Of a DNA stretch of 64,000 bases, positions 8,602 through 19,257 are shown in pieces. This stretch comes from Luteimonas galliterrae. Lineage in GTDB: Bacteria > Pseudomonadota > Gammaproteobacteria > Xanthomonadales > Xanthomonadaceae. The stretch lies in assembly GCF_023374055.1 (NCBI RefSeq), contig NZ_JAMBEP010000001.1:1736001-1800000 (forward strand), written 5' to 3'. The translations under genes were made by a program, and so were the position numbers. Numbering within the stretch: position 1 is the first letter of the stretch; the number at the start of each line of letters is the position of its first letter. Below the pieces are notes generated by a model. It was not told the DNA's origin, did no database searches, and saw only the letters and a program-made list of their open reading frames with translations.

Positions 8602-9351
8602 TCACCCGGCGTTCTTGCGGCGGGCGTGCACGAACAGCGGCCAGTGCAGACGCTGCGTTGCATCCGCGTCGCCCCAGGCCGCGGCGAACGCCCCCGCATG
8701 GGCCGCGACGGGGTCGGCGCCGCGCGCCTGGCGGTATTGCTTCACCGCCGAATAGCTCGAGAAATAGGCCAGCAGGCGCGACAGCGGCCAGTCCGCCTGC
8801 ATCGCGAAAGCCGGCGGATCCAGCGCCGCGAACGGCCAGTCGAAATCCGCGTAGGCTTCGTCGATCAGCCGGCGCTCGGGCGGCCAATAGGCGCGGATTT
8901 CGTCCTGGAACGCGGTATTGGCCGCCTCCAGCGCAGGCGGCACGACGATGTCCTGGTAGCCCCAGGCCGCCAGCACGCCGCCGAGCTTGAGCACGCGTTC
9001 GCATTCGGCGAAGAACGCCGCACGGTCGAACCAGTGCAAGGCCTGCGCGACGCAGACCGCATCGACGCTGGCCGCAGGCAGCACGCAACGTTCGCCGGCT
9101 TCGACCGCGAACACCACGTTGTCCGGGGCATAGGCCTGCGCGATCTGCGCGGCGCTCGGGTCGGTGGCGTAGACCGCGTCGAAATGCGCGGCCAAGTCGC
9201 GAGTGGCCTGGCCGCTGCCGCAGCCGGCTTCCCATGCCCGGCCGCGCGACGGCGCGACGGAAGCGATCCACTGGAACAGGGCCTGCGGGTATTCGGGACG
9301 CGCAGCCGCGTAATCGGCCGCGGAGGCGGAGAAATGGTCTTTGAAACTCAT
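8602..9351 (-). CDS. Class I SAM-dependent methyltransferase
   Basis: A 249-residue protein with a Methyltransf_11/25-type Rossmann domain: motif I reads WEAGCGSGQATRDLA (about residues 40-54), the acidic end of strand 2 is VYATDPSA, and the post-I region has VCVAQALHWFD. The N-terminus FKDHFSASAADYAAARPEYP resembles the trans-aconitate-methyltransferase-like group. Its ATG overlaps the ribD stop (ATGA), so it is co-translated with ribD, but no link to riboflavin is evident. The substrate is unknown. Confidence 0.85.
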   Translation of the reverse strand: MSFKDHFSASAADYAAARPEYPQALFQWIASVAPSRGRAWEAGCGSGQATRDLAAHFDAVYATDPSAAQIAQAYAPDNVVFAVEAGERCVLPAASVDAVCVAQALHWFDRAAFFAECERVLKLGGVLAAWGYQDIVVPPALEAANTAFQDEIRAYWPPERRLIDEAYADFDWPFAALDPPAFAMQADWPLSRLLAYFSSYSAVKQYRQARGADPVAAHAGAFAAAWGDADATQRLHWPLFVHARRKNAG

Positions 9352-10466
9352 GCGGCGGCGTCGGGCTGCAGCAGCACGCGCACGTCGTCGCCGATGCGCC
9401 GCGTTTCGACGATGCGCAGGCGCAGGCGCTGCGCCATCTCGTCGATGCACAGGCCTTCGAACAGCGGCCGCGCGCGCTCGCCGAGCAGCACCGGCGCGAC
9501 GTACAGCAGCAGCTCGTCTACCAGGCCGGCGCACAGGAAGGCGCCGGCCAGCGTGGCGCCGGCCTCGACCTGCACTTCGTTGATCTCGCGCTCGGCCAAC
9601 AGTTTCAGCACGGCGTCCAGATCGAGCTTGCCGTCGCGCATCGGTACCGCGGCGTGCTGCGCGGACAGGTCGCGCGGCGGCTTGGCATCGGCGGCGTGCA
9701 GGTACAACGTCGGCGCGGCGCCTTCGCGCACGTGGCCGCGTGTCACGGTGGCCAGGCCGGGATCGAGCACCACGCGCAGCGGCGCGACGAATTCGGTCGG
9801 TTCGTCGAAACGCACGGTAAGGTGCGGATCGTCCGCCAGCACCGTGCCCGAGCCGGTCAGGATCGCGCCGCTGCGCGCGCGCCAGCGGTGCACGTCGCCG
9901 CGGGCCGCATCGCCGCTGATCCATTTGGAATCGCCACTGGCCATCGCAGTACGGCCGTCGATGCTGGTGGCGAGCTTGATCCGCAGCCAGGGCCGGCCGC
10001 GCTCGATGCGCGACAAGAAGCCGCGGTTGAGATGCCGCGCCTGCGCTTCCATCAATCCGTGCCGGACCGCGATGCCGGCCGCCCGCAGCTTGTCGAAGCC
10101 GGCGCCGTTGACCTGCGGGAAAGGATCGCGCATCGCAGCAACCACATGCGCTACCCCTGCCGCGATCAGCGCATCCGCGCACGGCCCGGTGTTGCCCGTG
10201 TGCGCGCAGGGTTCGAGGGTGACGTAAGCGGTCGCGCCGCGCGCGCGCTCGCCGGCCGCCTGCAGCGCGAAAACTTCCGCGTGCGGCCCGCCCTTGCGCT
10301 GGTGCCAGCCTTCGCCGACGACTTCTTCGCCCTGCGCGATCACGCAACCGACCATCGGATTGGGCTTGGTGGTGTATGCCGCGCGCTCGGCCAGGCGCAG
10401 GGCCTGCGCCATCATCGCGTAGTCGACGGCGGTGAAGCCCGGCGCGTTCGCATTCGCATCATTCAC
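9348..10466 (-). CDS. ribD: Bifunctional riboflavin deaminase/reductase RibD
   Basis: Carries out deamination and side-chain reduction of the first pyrimidine intermediate in riboflavin synthesis. The 372-residue protein has an N-terminal deaminase domain with HAEVFAL and PCAHTGNTGPC (zinc ligands His, Cys, Cys), and a C-terminal NADPH reductase domain with KLATSIDGRTA, GSGTVLADDP and GLVDELLLYVAPVLLG. The GTG at 10466 overlaps the end of the upstream secreted-protein gene, and the stop overlaps the methyltransferase ATG. It lies before the FMN riboswitch, so control must come from the glyA/nrdR side or an internal promoter. Confidence 0.94.
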   Translation of the reverse strand: MNDANANAPGFTAVDYAMMAQALRLAERAAYTTKPNPMVGCVIAQGEEVVGEGWHQRKGGPHAEVFALQAAGERARGATAYVTLEPCAHTGNTGPCADALIAAGVAHVVAAMRDPFPQVNGAGFDKLRAAGIAVRHGLMEAQARHLNRGFLSRIERGRPWLRIKLATSIDGRTAMASGDSKWISGDAARGDVHRWRARSGAILTGSGTVLADDPHLTVRFDEPTEFVAPLRVVLDPGLATVTRGHVREGAAPTLYLHAADAKPPRDLSAQHAAVPMRDGKLDLDAVLKLLAEREINEVQVEAGATLAGAFLCAGLVDELLLYVAPVLLGERARPLFEGLCIDEMAQRLRLRIVETRRIGDDVRVLLQPDAAA

Positions 10467-11178
10467 GCGCGTAACGGCCCCGCTCTTTGCCGTCTTCCCA
10501 GGGCCACGACGGCACCAGTTCCCTGCCGTCGACGCGCAATTCCATTTTTTCGAACGCGGTTTTCCGGTAGGCGGACGCATCCTTCACGAAATAGGCGGCG
10601 AACCGTTCCGACTGCCATGGCTCGGGCAACGCGAACCATTGCCATGCTTCGTTGCGGCCCTGCCTGCGCAATGCGGCGCGCGTCCAGTTGCGGCCTTTCG
10701 GGAACGGCTGCAGCGTCGCCATGCCGTCGGCGCCGGTGATGCGCGTCTGGGTCTTGCCGTCGTCGCTTTCGAACATCACTTCGACGCCGGACATCGGCCC
10801 CTGCTCGGGAATGCCGACCACCGCGGTCCACGCATCGGCGGACGACGGCGGGTGCGATTGCATCTCCGCATCGGTGAAGGGACGGAATTCCGGCGTCTTG
10901 GCGACCGGGTCCGACTGCAGCACCACACGGTCGCCGATGCGGTGCCAGCGTCCCTGCGCGGTCTGATCGAGCGCGCCGTAGACCATCATCCACTGGAAGC
11001 GACCGTCGGCGTTCAGCAGCATTTCGGAGCCTGTTTCCATGACGCCGTTGAGGTAGTAGTGGCCGACCAGCGCCGGGTCGACGCGGCCGCCGGACCCGTC
11101 CTTCTGCTGCGCCTGGGCCAGGCCCGTTCCGGCGATCGCCAGCGCGACCGACAGCCACCACCGCGAAGATACGTTCAT
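10459..11178 (-). CDS. Secreted protein of unknown function
   Basis: I do not recognise a family for this 239-residue protein. Residues 1-24 form a signal peptide ([20 protein letters not shown]) with a probable signal peptidase I site after AQA. The mature part is rich in tryptophan, glutamine and charged residues and has no membrane segment, so it is likely periplasmic. Short strand-like blocks such as [19 protein letters not shown] suggest a beta-rich fold. Its ATG overlaps the nrdR stop (ATGA) and its end overlaps the ribD start, so it is embedded in the operon. Confidence 0.8.
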   Translation of the reverse strand: MNVSSRWWLSVALAIAGTGLAQAQQKDGSGGRVDPALVGHYYLNGVMETGSEMLLNADGRFQWMMVYGALDQTAQGRWHRIGDRVVLQSDPVAKTPEFRPFTDAEMQSHPPSSADAWTAVVGIPEQGPMSGVEVMFESDDGKTQTRITGADGMATLQPFPKGRNWTRAALRRQGRNEAWQWFALPEPWQSERFAAYFVKDASAYRKTAFEKMELRVDGRELVPSWPWEDGKERGRYARE

Positions 11179-11696
11179 TTCTTGCGCCCCTTTTCGATAG
11201 GTACGACATCGGCCGCGAGCAGCGGCAGCTGCCCTTCGCCGGGCAGGTCGCGCTCGAGCCGGTCCAGTTCCTCGCGGAAATCGGCCACATCCTCGAACGA
11301 ACGGTAGACCGAAGCGAAGCGCACGAAGGCGACGTGGTCGAGCTTGCGCAACTCGGCCATCACGAATTCGCCGACGCGACGCGACGGCAGCTCGCGCTCG
11401 GTGGTCATGCGCAGTTGGTGAACGACGGCGCGCACGGCCGATTCGATCTGCTCTTCCGAGACCGGGCGCTTGTGCAGCGCGCGGTCGAAGCTCAGGCGCA
11501 ACTTGCGCGCATCGAAGTTGTCGCGGCGGCCGTCGGACTTGATGATCGCCGGCAGCTTGAGCTCCACCGTTTCCAGCGTGCTGAAGCGTTCGCCGCAGGC
11601 TTCGCACTCGCGGCGGCGGCGGATCGTCGCGCCGTCGTCGCTGACGCGCGAGTCGATGACGCGGGTGTCTACGTGCTGGCAGAAGGGGCAATGCAT
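11175..11696 (-). CDS. nrdR: Transcriptional repressor NrdR
   Basis: Represses ribonucleotide reductase genes in response to bound ATP/dATP. The 173-residue protein starts [17 protein letters not shown] and has the zinc ribbon CPFC...CEAC-GERF (residues 3-34). An ATP-cone follows with [25 protein letters not shown] and [14 protein letters not shown]. It follows glyA at 18 bases, the standard gammaproteobacterial order. No NrdR box is evident inside the window, so its targets lie elsewhere. Confidence 0.96.
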   Translation of the reverse strand: MHCPFCQHVDTRVIDSRVSDDGATIRRRRECEACGERFSTLETVELKLPAIIKSDGRRDNFDARKLRLSFDRALHKRPVSEEQIESAVRAVVHQLRMTTERELPSRRVGEFVMAELRKLDHVAFVRFASVYRSFEDVADFREELDRLERDLPGEGQLPLLAADVVPIEKGRKK

Positions 11697-11714
11697 CGTT
11701 TACTCGATTACAAC

Positions 11715-12971
<1,257 letters not shown>

Positions 12972-13048
12972 TCGCAAACCTCTGTGGGGGTTGAAAAAAA
13001 CGGCGCGGGCCGCATTTCCCGACCCAGCCGGCATGGTAGCCCAGGGCT

Positions 13049-13054
13049 TAGAAT
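13049..13054 (+). promoter_or_regulatory. Candidate -10 box for lpxO
   Basis: TAGAAT in the glyA/lpxO gap. A start near 13061 would leave a leader of about 68 bases to the preferred TTG start, or 17 to the ATG at 13078. Confidence 0.4.
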
Positions 13055-13128
13055 GCGGCCATAACCAAAACCCCGCCATGGCCCGGACGCCGCGCCGATT
13101 CGCCCGTCCGCCCGCCGAGGAAGCCGCT

Positions 13129-14034
13129 TTGAAATGGATCCTAGTCCTGCTGTTCGTCGCCAGCGCGCTGTACGTGCACTTCCGCGGCGCGGTGCGCCAC
13201 CGCTGGAACCGCCAGTTGCTGGACCATTCCACCTTCATGGCGCCGATCAACGTGCTGATGTACGCCCTGTCGCGGGTGCCGACCACGCCGTTCGTGGGCG
13301 ACCTGGAACGCCATTTCCCCGAGCTGGAACCGTTGCGGGCCAACTGGCAGAACATCCGCGAGGAAGCCCGCTACCTGCGCGAGCAGCAGCACATCAAGGC
13401 CGCATCCGGCTATAACGACGTCGGCTTCAATTCCTTCTTCCGGCGCGGCTGGAAGCGCTTCTACCTGAAGTGGTACGACGACGCGCACCCTTCCGCCGCC
13501 GAGCTTTGCCCCAACACCACCGCCCTGCTGCGCTCGATCCCGAGCGTCAAGGCGGCGATGTTCACCGAGCTGCCGCCGGGCTCGGAACTGCGGCCGCACC
13601 GCGATCCGTATGCCGGCTCGCTGCGCCTGCACCTGGGCCTGGAAACGCCGAACGACGACGCCTGCTTCATCAGCGTCGACGGCCAGCGCTACAGCTGGCG
13701 CGACGGCCAGTGGACGATGTTCGACGAGACCTACATCCACTACGCCCGCAACGACTCGGACGAGAACCGGATCATCCTGTTCTGCGACATCGAGCGGCCG
13801 ATGAAGTTCGGCTGGGCGCGGGCATTGAACCGTTTCATCGCTCGCCACCTGATCGCAGCCGGCGCCTCGCCCAACATGGAGGGCGACAAGACCGGCGGCA
13901 TCAATCGCGCTTTCAAGTACTTCTATGCGTTCCGGCTCAAGGCCAAAGCCCTGCGCGAGCGCAACAAGACGCTTTATTACGGGCTGAAGTACGCGTTGGT
14001 GGCCGGCGTGGTGGCGTTCATCGTTTGGATCTGA
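13129..14034 (+). CDS. lpxO: Lipid A hydroxylase LpxO (aspartyl/asparaginyl beta-hydroxylase family)
   Basis: Fe(II)/2-oxoglutarate enzyme that puts a 2-hydroxyl on the secondary myristate of lipid A at the inner membrane. From the TTG at 13129 the protein is 301 residues, near the family's 302, and begins [20 protein letters not shown], an N-terminal membrane anchor. Matching blocks are [31 protein letters not shown], the iron-binding [25 protein letters not shown] and [10 protein letters not shown], with a C-terminal membrane helix. A gagga sequence seven bases before the TTG supports that start. ATG at 13078 would add 17 residues. Confidence 0.92.
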   Translation: MKWILVLLFVASALYVHFRGAVRHRWNRQLLDHSTFMAPINVLMYALSRVPTTPFVGDLERHFPELEPLRANWQNIREEARYLREQQHIKAASGYNDVGFNSFFRRGWKRFYLKWYDDAHPSAAELCPNTTALLRSIPSVKAAMFTELPPGSELRPHRDPYAGSLRLHLGLETPNDDACFISVDGQRYSWRDGQWTMFDETYIHYARNDSDENRIILFCDIERPMKFGWARALNRFIARHLIAAGASPNMEGDKTGGINRAFKYFYAFRLKAKALRERNKTLYYGLKYALVAGVVAFIVWI

Positions 14035-14044
14035 GGCTCGTCGA

Positions 14045-14132
14045 AGGGCGTAGCCCGGGTAAGCGCAGCGCACCCGGGGAACACGGTCGCTTCGACATCC
14101 CGGGTGCGCTGCGCTTACCCGGGCTACGCCCT
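14045..14132. repeat. Perfect 34-bp inverted repeat with 20-base loop
   Basis: The arm at 14045-14078, containing tagcccgggtaagcgcagcg, is exactly inverted at 14099-14132. A second member of the family lies at 39127-39205. It sits after lpxO and before ettA and could end lpxO transcription as RNA, though no T-run follows. Confidence 0.9.
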
Positions 14133-14257
14133 CCCGCAAGAGCCGTCTGGCACCCAAAGCTGGAACGCAGGCCCCGCCTGCGGGATAATTAACCCCTAGC
14201 CCGCCCATCCCCAGGCCATCCGGCCGGGCTCGGCGCGCCCGGATTCCGGAGTTACGC

Positions 14258-15919
<1,662 letters not shown>

Positions 15920-15940
15920 GCGGTCCGGCGAGGGGCGGCG

Positions 15941-16330
15941 ATGCCGATCAAGCGCGACGAGTGGATGCTGCCGGTCCTGCTCTACGCCTTGCTGACCGCG
16001 ACGCTGTTCGATCCCGGCGTGCGCCGGGTCCTTGTCCTGGCTTTCGGCGAACGTCCTCTCGGCGTGCCGGTGCTGGCGCTGGTCGCCGTCGCGCAATCTT
16101 TGCTCGTCTTGCCGCTGCTGTGGTGCGCCGTGCATTTGCAGCGCATCATGAGGCAGGCGCTTGCCGATGGACGGGGCGTCGGCCTGTTTTCCTTGCTGTT
16201 GGACATGCGTGCGATCGGCCGCCGCCATCCCGAGCTGCGCTATTCGCAGTTGGTCTGCGCGTTCGGACTCGTCTACGGACTGATCGTGGCGGGCGCCTGG
16301 ATCTTCTACGCGGACCATCTCGGCATTTGA
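15941..16330 (+). CDS. Small membrane protein of unknown function
   Basis: I do not recognise a family. The 129-residue protein has a preceding gagggg ribosome binding site. It shows three likely membrane helices: [37 protein letters not shown] and [25 protein letters not shown] cytoplasm-type basic stretch with [12 protein letters not shown] lies between the last two. It sits between ettA (22 bases) and pyrF (32 bases) on the same strand and may be co-transcribed with them. Confidence 0.75.
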   Translation: MPIKRDEWMLPVLLYALLTATLFDPGVRRVLVLAFGERPLGVPVLALVAVAQSLLVLPLLWCAVHLQRIMRQALADGRGVGLFSLLLDMRAIGRRHPELRYSQLVCAFGLVYGLIVAGAWIFYADHLGI

Positions 16331-16361
16331 GCAACGCACCCTCGCCTACAGGATCCCCACC

Positions 16362-17174
16362 ATGGCTTTCACGACTGCGCTGAAGCAACGCTGGCAAAAC
16401 GCATCGTCGTTGGTTTGCGTAGGACTGGACCCCGAGCCGGCCAAGTTCCCGGCCCGATTCGCGGGCGACCCGGATGCGATCTTCGCCTTCTGCCGCGACA
16501 TCGCCGACGCCACCGCGGAATACGTCTGCTGCTTCAAACCGCAGATCGCCCACTTCGCCGCGCACGGCGCCGAAGACGCGCTGGAACGACTGATCGCGCA
16601 CATCCATGCCAAGCATCCGGGCATACCGGTGATCCTGGACGCCAAGCGCGGCGACATCGGCAGCACTGCGCAGCAGTACGCCGCGGAAGCATTCGACCGT
16701 TACCGCGCCGACGCCGTCACCGCCAACCCTTATCTGGGCCGCGATTCGGTACAGCCCTTCCTCGACCGCGCGGACAAGGGCGTGGTGATCCTGTGCCGCA
16801 CCTCCAATCCCGGCGCCGGCGATCTGCAGGATCTGCGCGTCGACGGCCGCCCGCTGTATCAGCACGTGGCCGAGAAAGTGGCGCGCGAATGGAACGATAA
16901 CGGCAACTGCGCGCTGGTCGTCGGTGCGACCTGGCCGGAACAACTGCGCGAAGTGCGCGCCATCGTCGGCGACGTGCCGTTCCTGGTGCCCGGCGTCGGC
17001 GCGCAGGGCGGCGACGTCGAGGCGGTGGTTACGAATGCGAAGACCGCCGATGGCACCGGCCTGATCGTCAGTTCTTCGCGGGCGATCCTGTATGCCTCGA
17101 AAGGCGACGATTACGCCGCAGCGGCCGCGATTGCGGCTAAGACGCTTCGCGACGAGATCAACCGATACCGCTGA
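16362..17174 (+). CDS. pyrF: Orotidine-5'-phosphate decarboxylase
   Basis: Final step of de novo UMP synthesis. The 270-residue protein belongs to the longer type-2 group: VCVGLDPEP at the N-terminus, [17 protein letters not shown] with the catalytic Lys and Asp residues, [25 protein letters not shown]-like and [12 protein letters not shown]. The last block, [13 protein letters not shown], holds the phosphate-binding arginine. The ATG at 16362 follows the membrane-protein gene at 32 bases. Confidence 0.95.
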   Translation: MAFTTALKQRWQNASSLVCVGLDPEPAKFPARFAGDPDAIFAFCRDIADATAEYVCCFKPQIAHFAAHGAEDALERLIAHIHAKHPGIPVILDAKRGDIGSTAQQYAAEAFDRYRADAVTANPYLGRDSVQPFLDRADKGVVILCRTSNPGAGDLQDLRVDGRPLYQHVAEKVAREWNDNGNCALVVGATWPEQLREVRAIVGDVPFLVPGVGAQGGDVEAVVTNAKTADGTGLIVSSSRAILYASKGDDYAAAAAIAAKTLRDEINRYR

Positions 17175-17182
17175 ACTATGCC

Positions 17183-17290
17183 TTCTCCCCCTTTGAAAAA
17201 GGGGGACACAGGGGGATTTGCTTTTGGCGCCTCCCCCTATGCAGAGCAAAAGCAAATCCCCCTCAATCCCCTTTTTCAAGGGGGGAGGTA
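17183..17290. repeat. Large imperfect inverted repeat between pyrF and the glycosyltransferase
   Basis: Left arm with ccccctttgaaaaaggggg and ggggatttgctttt (about 17185-17224); the right arm reads the inverse (about 17247-17287). A half copy lies at about 41147-41185. Both arms contain their own small hairpin. The gap is only 157 bases and the genes converge. Confidence 0.7.
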
Positions 17291-17331
17291 CAGCAAGACC
17301 AGCTCGCAGTCGGGTGGTTTCGCTTGCGCGG

Positions 17332-18168
17332 CTAAGAAGAACGCGCAATCGCGCGTAGCGCGGCGAACGGGAAGCGCAGCCATATCATGGAAAACACCGC
17401 CATGCGCGTCGGCAGACTGCGTCGCGAAGCCTCGAACTTCTTGAAATACCGCCACAAGCCACGGTGCTTGTGCCATTCGACGAACAACGGCCGCGACCGG
17501 CTGGACACGCCGCGCACGTGCAAGACGCGGACGTCGTTGGCCACGGCGATCGCCGCGCCGGCCGCACGCGCGCGGCGGCAAAGATCCAGATCTTCGGCAT
17601 GCAAGCGATAGTTCTCGTCGAAGCCGCCGATGCTTTCGAACAAAGTGCGCGGCATCAGCATCAACGCGCCCGATACCGCATCGACCGGCTGCAGGCTTTG
17701 CAAATCGTCGGCGGGCAGATCCAGCGAACGCGCCGATCGCGAGCCGAGCATGGCGGCGAAATCCGGGTCGCGGCGTCGCGCGGCCGCGTCGCGCGCGCCG
17801 GATTCGTCGACCAGATCGGCGCCCAGCAGCGCTTCGCGTCCCAGCCGCTGCGTGCGCGCGCGCAAACGCGCGAGCGTGTCGGTTTCCACCAGGCAATCCG
17901 GATTGACGAACGCCAGCCACGGCGCATCGCAGTCGCGGGCGCCCTGGTTGCAGGCCACGGCGAAGCCGGGATTGTCGGGATTGCCGACGAAGCGCAGGCG
18001 CGCGTCGCTCGCGGCATGCCGCAACACGACGTCCAGCGTCCCGTCCTGCGAGCCGTTGTCGACCACGCGGATCTGCGCGACGCCTTCCGCGGCGCGCAGC
18101 CGCAACAGGCATTCGTCGATGGTGGCGGCGCTCCGGTAGGCGACGACGATGGCGGCGATGTCGGCCAT
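17332..18168 (-). CDS. Family 2 glycosyltransferase
   Basis: A 278-residue GT-A fold enzyme expected to move a sugar from a nucleotide-sugar donor onto a cell-surface glycan. Motifs are IAAIVVAYRSAATIDECL at the N-terminus, RVVDNGSQDGT, NPGFAVACNQGA, FVNPDCLVE (the DxD-like metal site) and GGFDENYRLHAEDLDLCRRA near residue 205. This pattern matches the rhamnosyltransferase-like GT2 group (WbbL type). The ATG at 18168 is 12 bases after the upstream glycan gene, so the two form an operon. Confidence 0.87.
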   Translation of the reverse strand: MADIAAIVVAYRSAATIDECLLRLRAAEGVAQIRVVDNGSQDGTLDVVLRHAASDARLRFVGNPDNPGFAVACNQGARDCDAPWLAFVNPDCLVETDTLARLRARTQRLGREALLGADLVDESGARDAAARRRDPDFAAMLGSRSARSLDLPADDLQSLQPVDAVSGALMLMPRTLFESIGGFDENYRLHAEDLDLCRRARAAGAAIAVANDVRVLHVRGVSSRSRPLFVEWHKHRGLWRYFKKFEASRRSLPTRMAVFSMIWLRFPFAALRAIARSS

Positions 18169-18179
18169 GCGTCGCGCGC

Positions 18180-19046
18180 TCAACGCCTGTCCGCGCGGTC
18201 GCGCGGGAACAGGTCGTGCTGCGATTGCGGCAAGTCGACCTGCGCATAGTGCTGCGCGAGCCGTTCGCGCATGTCGCGCAGCGGGTCGTTCATCAGGAAA
18301 CCGGCGATGCGCGCATGCCAGTCCGGCCAGCGCGCGGCCAGCGCATCCATGTCGCCTTCGTAGGGGCCGCCCTCGCCGCCGCGCGCGACGTAGGCCGTTT
18401 CGCACAGCGCGTTGCGCCAGCCCAGGCCCGACAGGCGCAGCGAGAGGTCGACCAGTGCGGCGTACCAGGAGCCGTAGCTGTCCGCATCCAATCCGCCTGC
18501 GCGACGGCGCGCGCTGCCGCGCAGCAGCACCGCGTGGCCGACTGCGGCCGGCAATTCCGGATGCAGCGGCGGCAACGTCGCAGCCGCACGCGCCAGGCGT
18601 TCGGGATCGTCCGGCAAGGGCGCGATCTCGCCGCAGCGCGGCCATGAGGCGGATTCGCCTGCGTTGCACCACGGCGTGGCGGTGGCGATGGCGGCATCGC
18701 GCGCGAGGCACGCGGCGAGTTGCTGCAGCCAGCCCGGTGAGGGCATCGCATCGGGCGCGAGCACGGCGACGTCGGCGTCGCCGCAGGCTTTCAAAGCTTC
18801 GTCCAAATGCGCAACTTCGCCGACCATGCGCTGGCGCCGCGTGTAATCGGCGGCGAGCGGCGTGCGCACCAGCCAGCGTTCGACGATGGCCAGCGCGCGC
18901 GGCCCGGCTTGCGCGTCGTCGGCCAGCCAGATGCGGGTGCCGGCGGGCGTGCCGGCGTCGAGCGCTCCGAGGCAGCGGTCCAGCGCCTCGTCGTCGGTGC
19001 CGAGCGGCAGCAGCACGATCGGCAGCGCTGCCTTGTCAGCCGCCAT
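18180..19046 (-). CDS. Glycosyltransferase family 2-like protein, divergent
   Basis: A 288-residue protein with a GT2-like layout: LPIVLLPLGTDDEALDRCL at the N-terminus, then ADVAVLAPDAMPSPGWLQQL where a DxD motif would be expected and AVGHAVLLRG later. The usual DxD is weak here (APDAM), so activity is uncertain. It lacks a signal peptide or membrane helix. It is directly upstream of a clear GT2 gene and read together with it. The call rests on the fold pattern and the neighbour. Confidence 0.65.
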   Translation of the reverse strand: MAADKAALPIVLLPLGTDDEALDRCLGALDAGTPAGTRIWLADDAQAGPRALAIVERWLVRTPLAADYTRRQRMVGEVAHLDEALKACGDADVAVLAPDAMPSPGWLQQLAACLARDAAIATATPWCNAGESASWPRCGEIAPLPDDPERLARAAATLPPLHPELPAAVGHAVLLRGSARRRAGGLDADSYGSWYAALVDLSLRLSGLGWRNALCETAYVARGGEGGPYEGDMDALAARWPDWHARIAGFLMNDPLRDMRERLAQHYAQVDLPQSQHDLFPRDRADRR

Positions 19047-19150
19047 GGGCTGCCGGTTCGCGGTGGTGACGGTTGGCTGGCAATCGCGGCCTCATGCCTT
19101 GGATCGTGCGCCGACTTTATCAGTTGCCGCGCCGGCGAGCTGTGCTCTTT

Positions 19151-19227
19151 GTGGGAGCGGCTTTAGCCGCGAGCTCTTGACCCTTTCGCGCGACCTTGCA
19201 AAAGCTCGCGGCTAAAGCCGCTCCTAC
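19151..19227. repeat. Inverted pair of the ggagcggctttagccgcgagct repeat
   Basis: gggagcggctttagccgcga at 19153 faces its inverse ending at 19227. The same family pairs up at 46905-46999 and 47617-47702 and has a half copy near 4390. It lies in the gap between purL and the glycosyltransferase genes; no gene is visible in 19047-19257. Confidence 0.85.
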
Positions 19228-19257
19228 AAAAGCCGAAGCTCCTACAAAAGCTATGGC

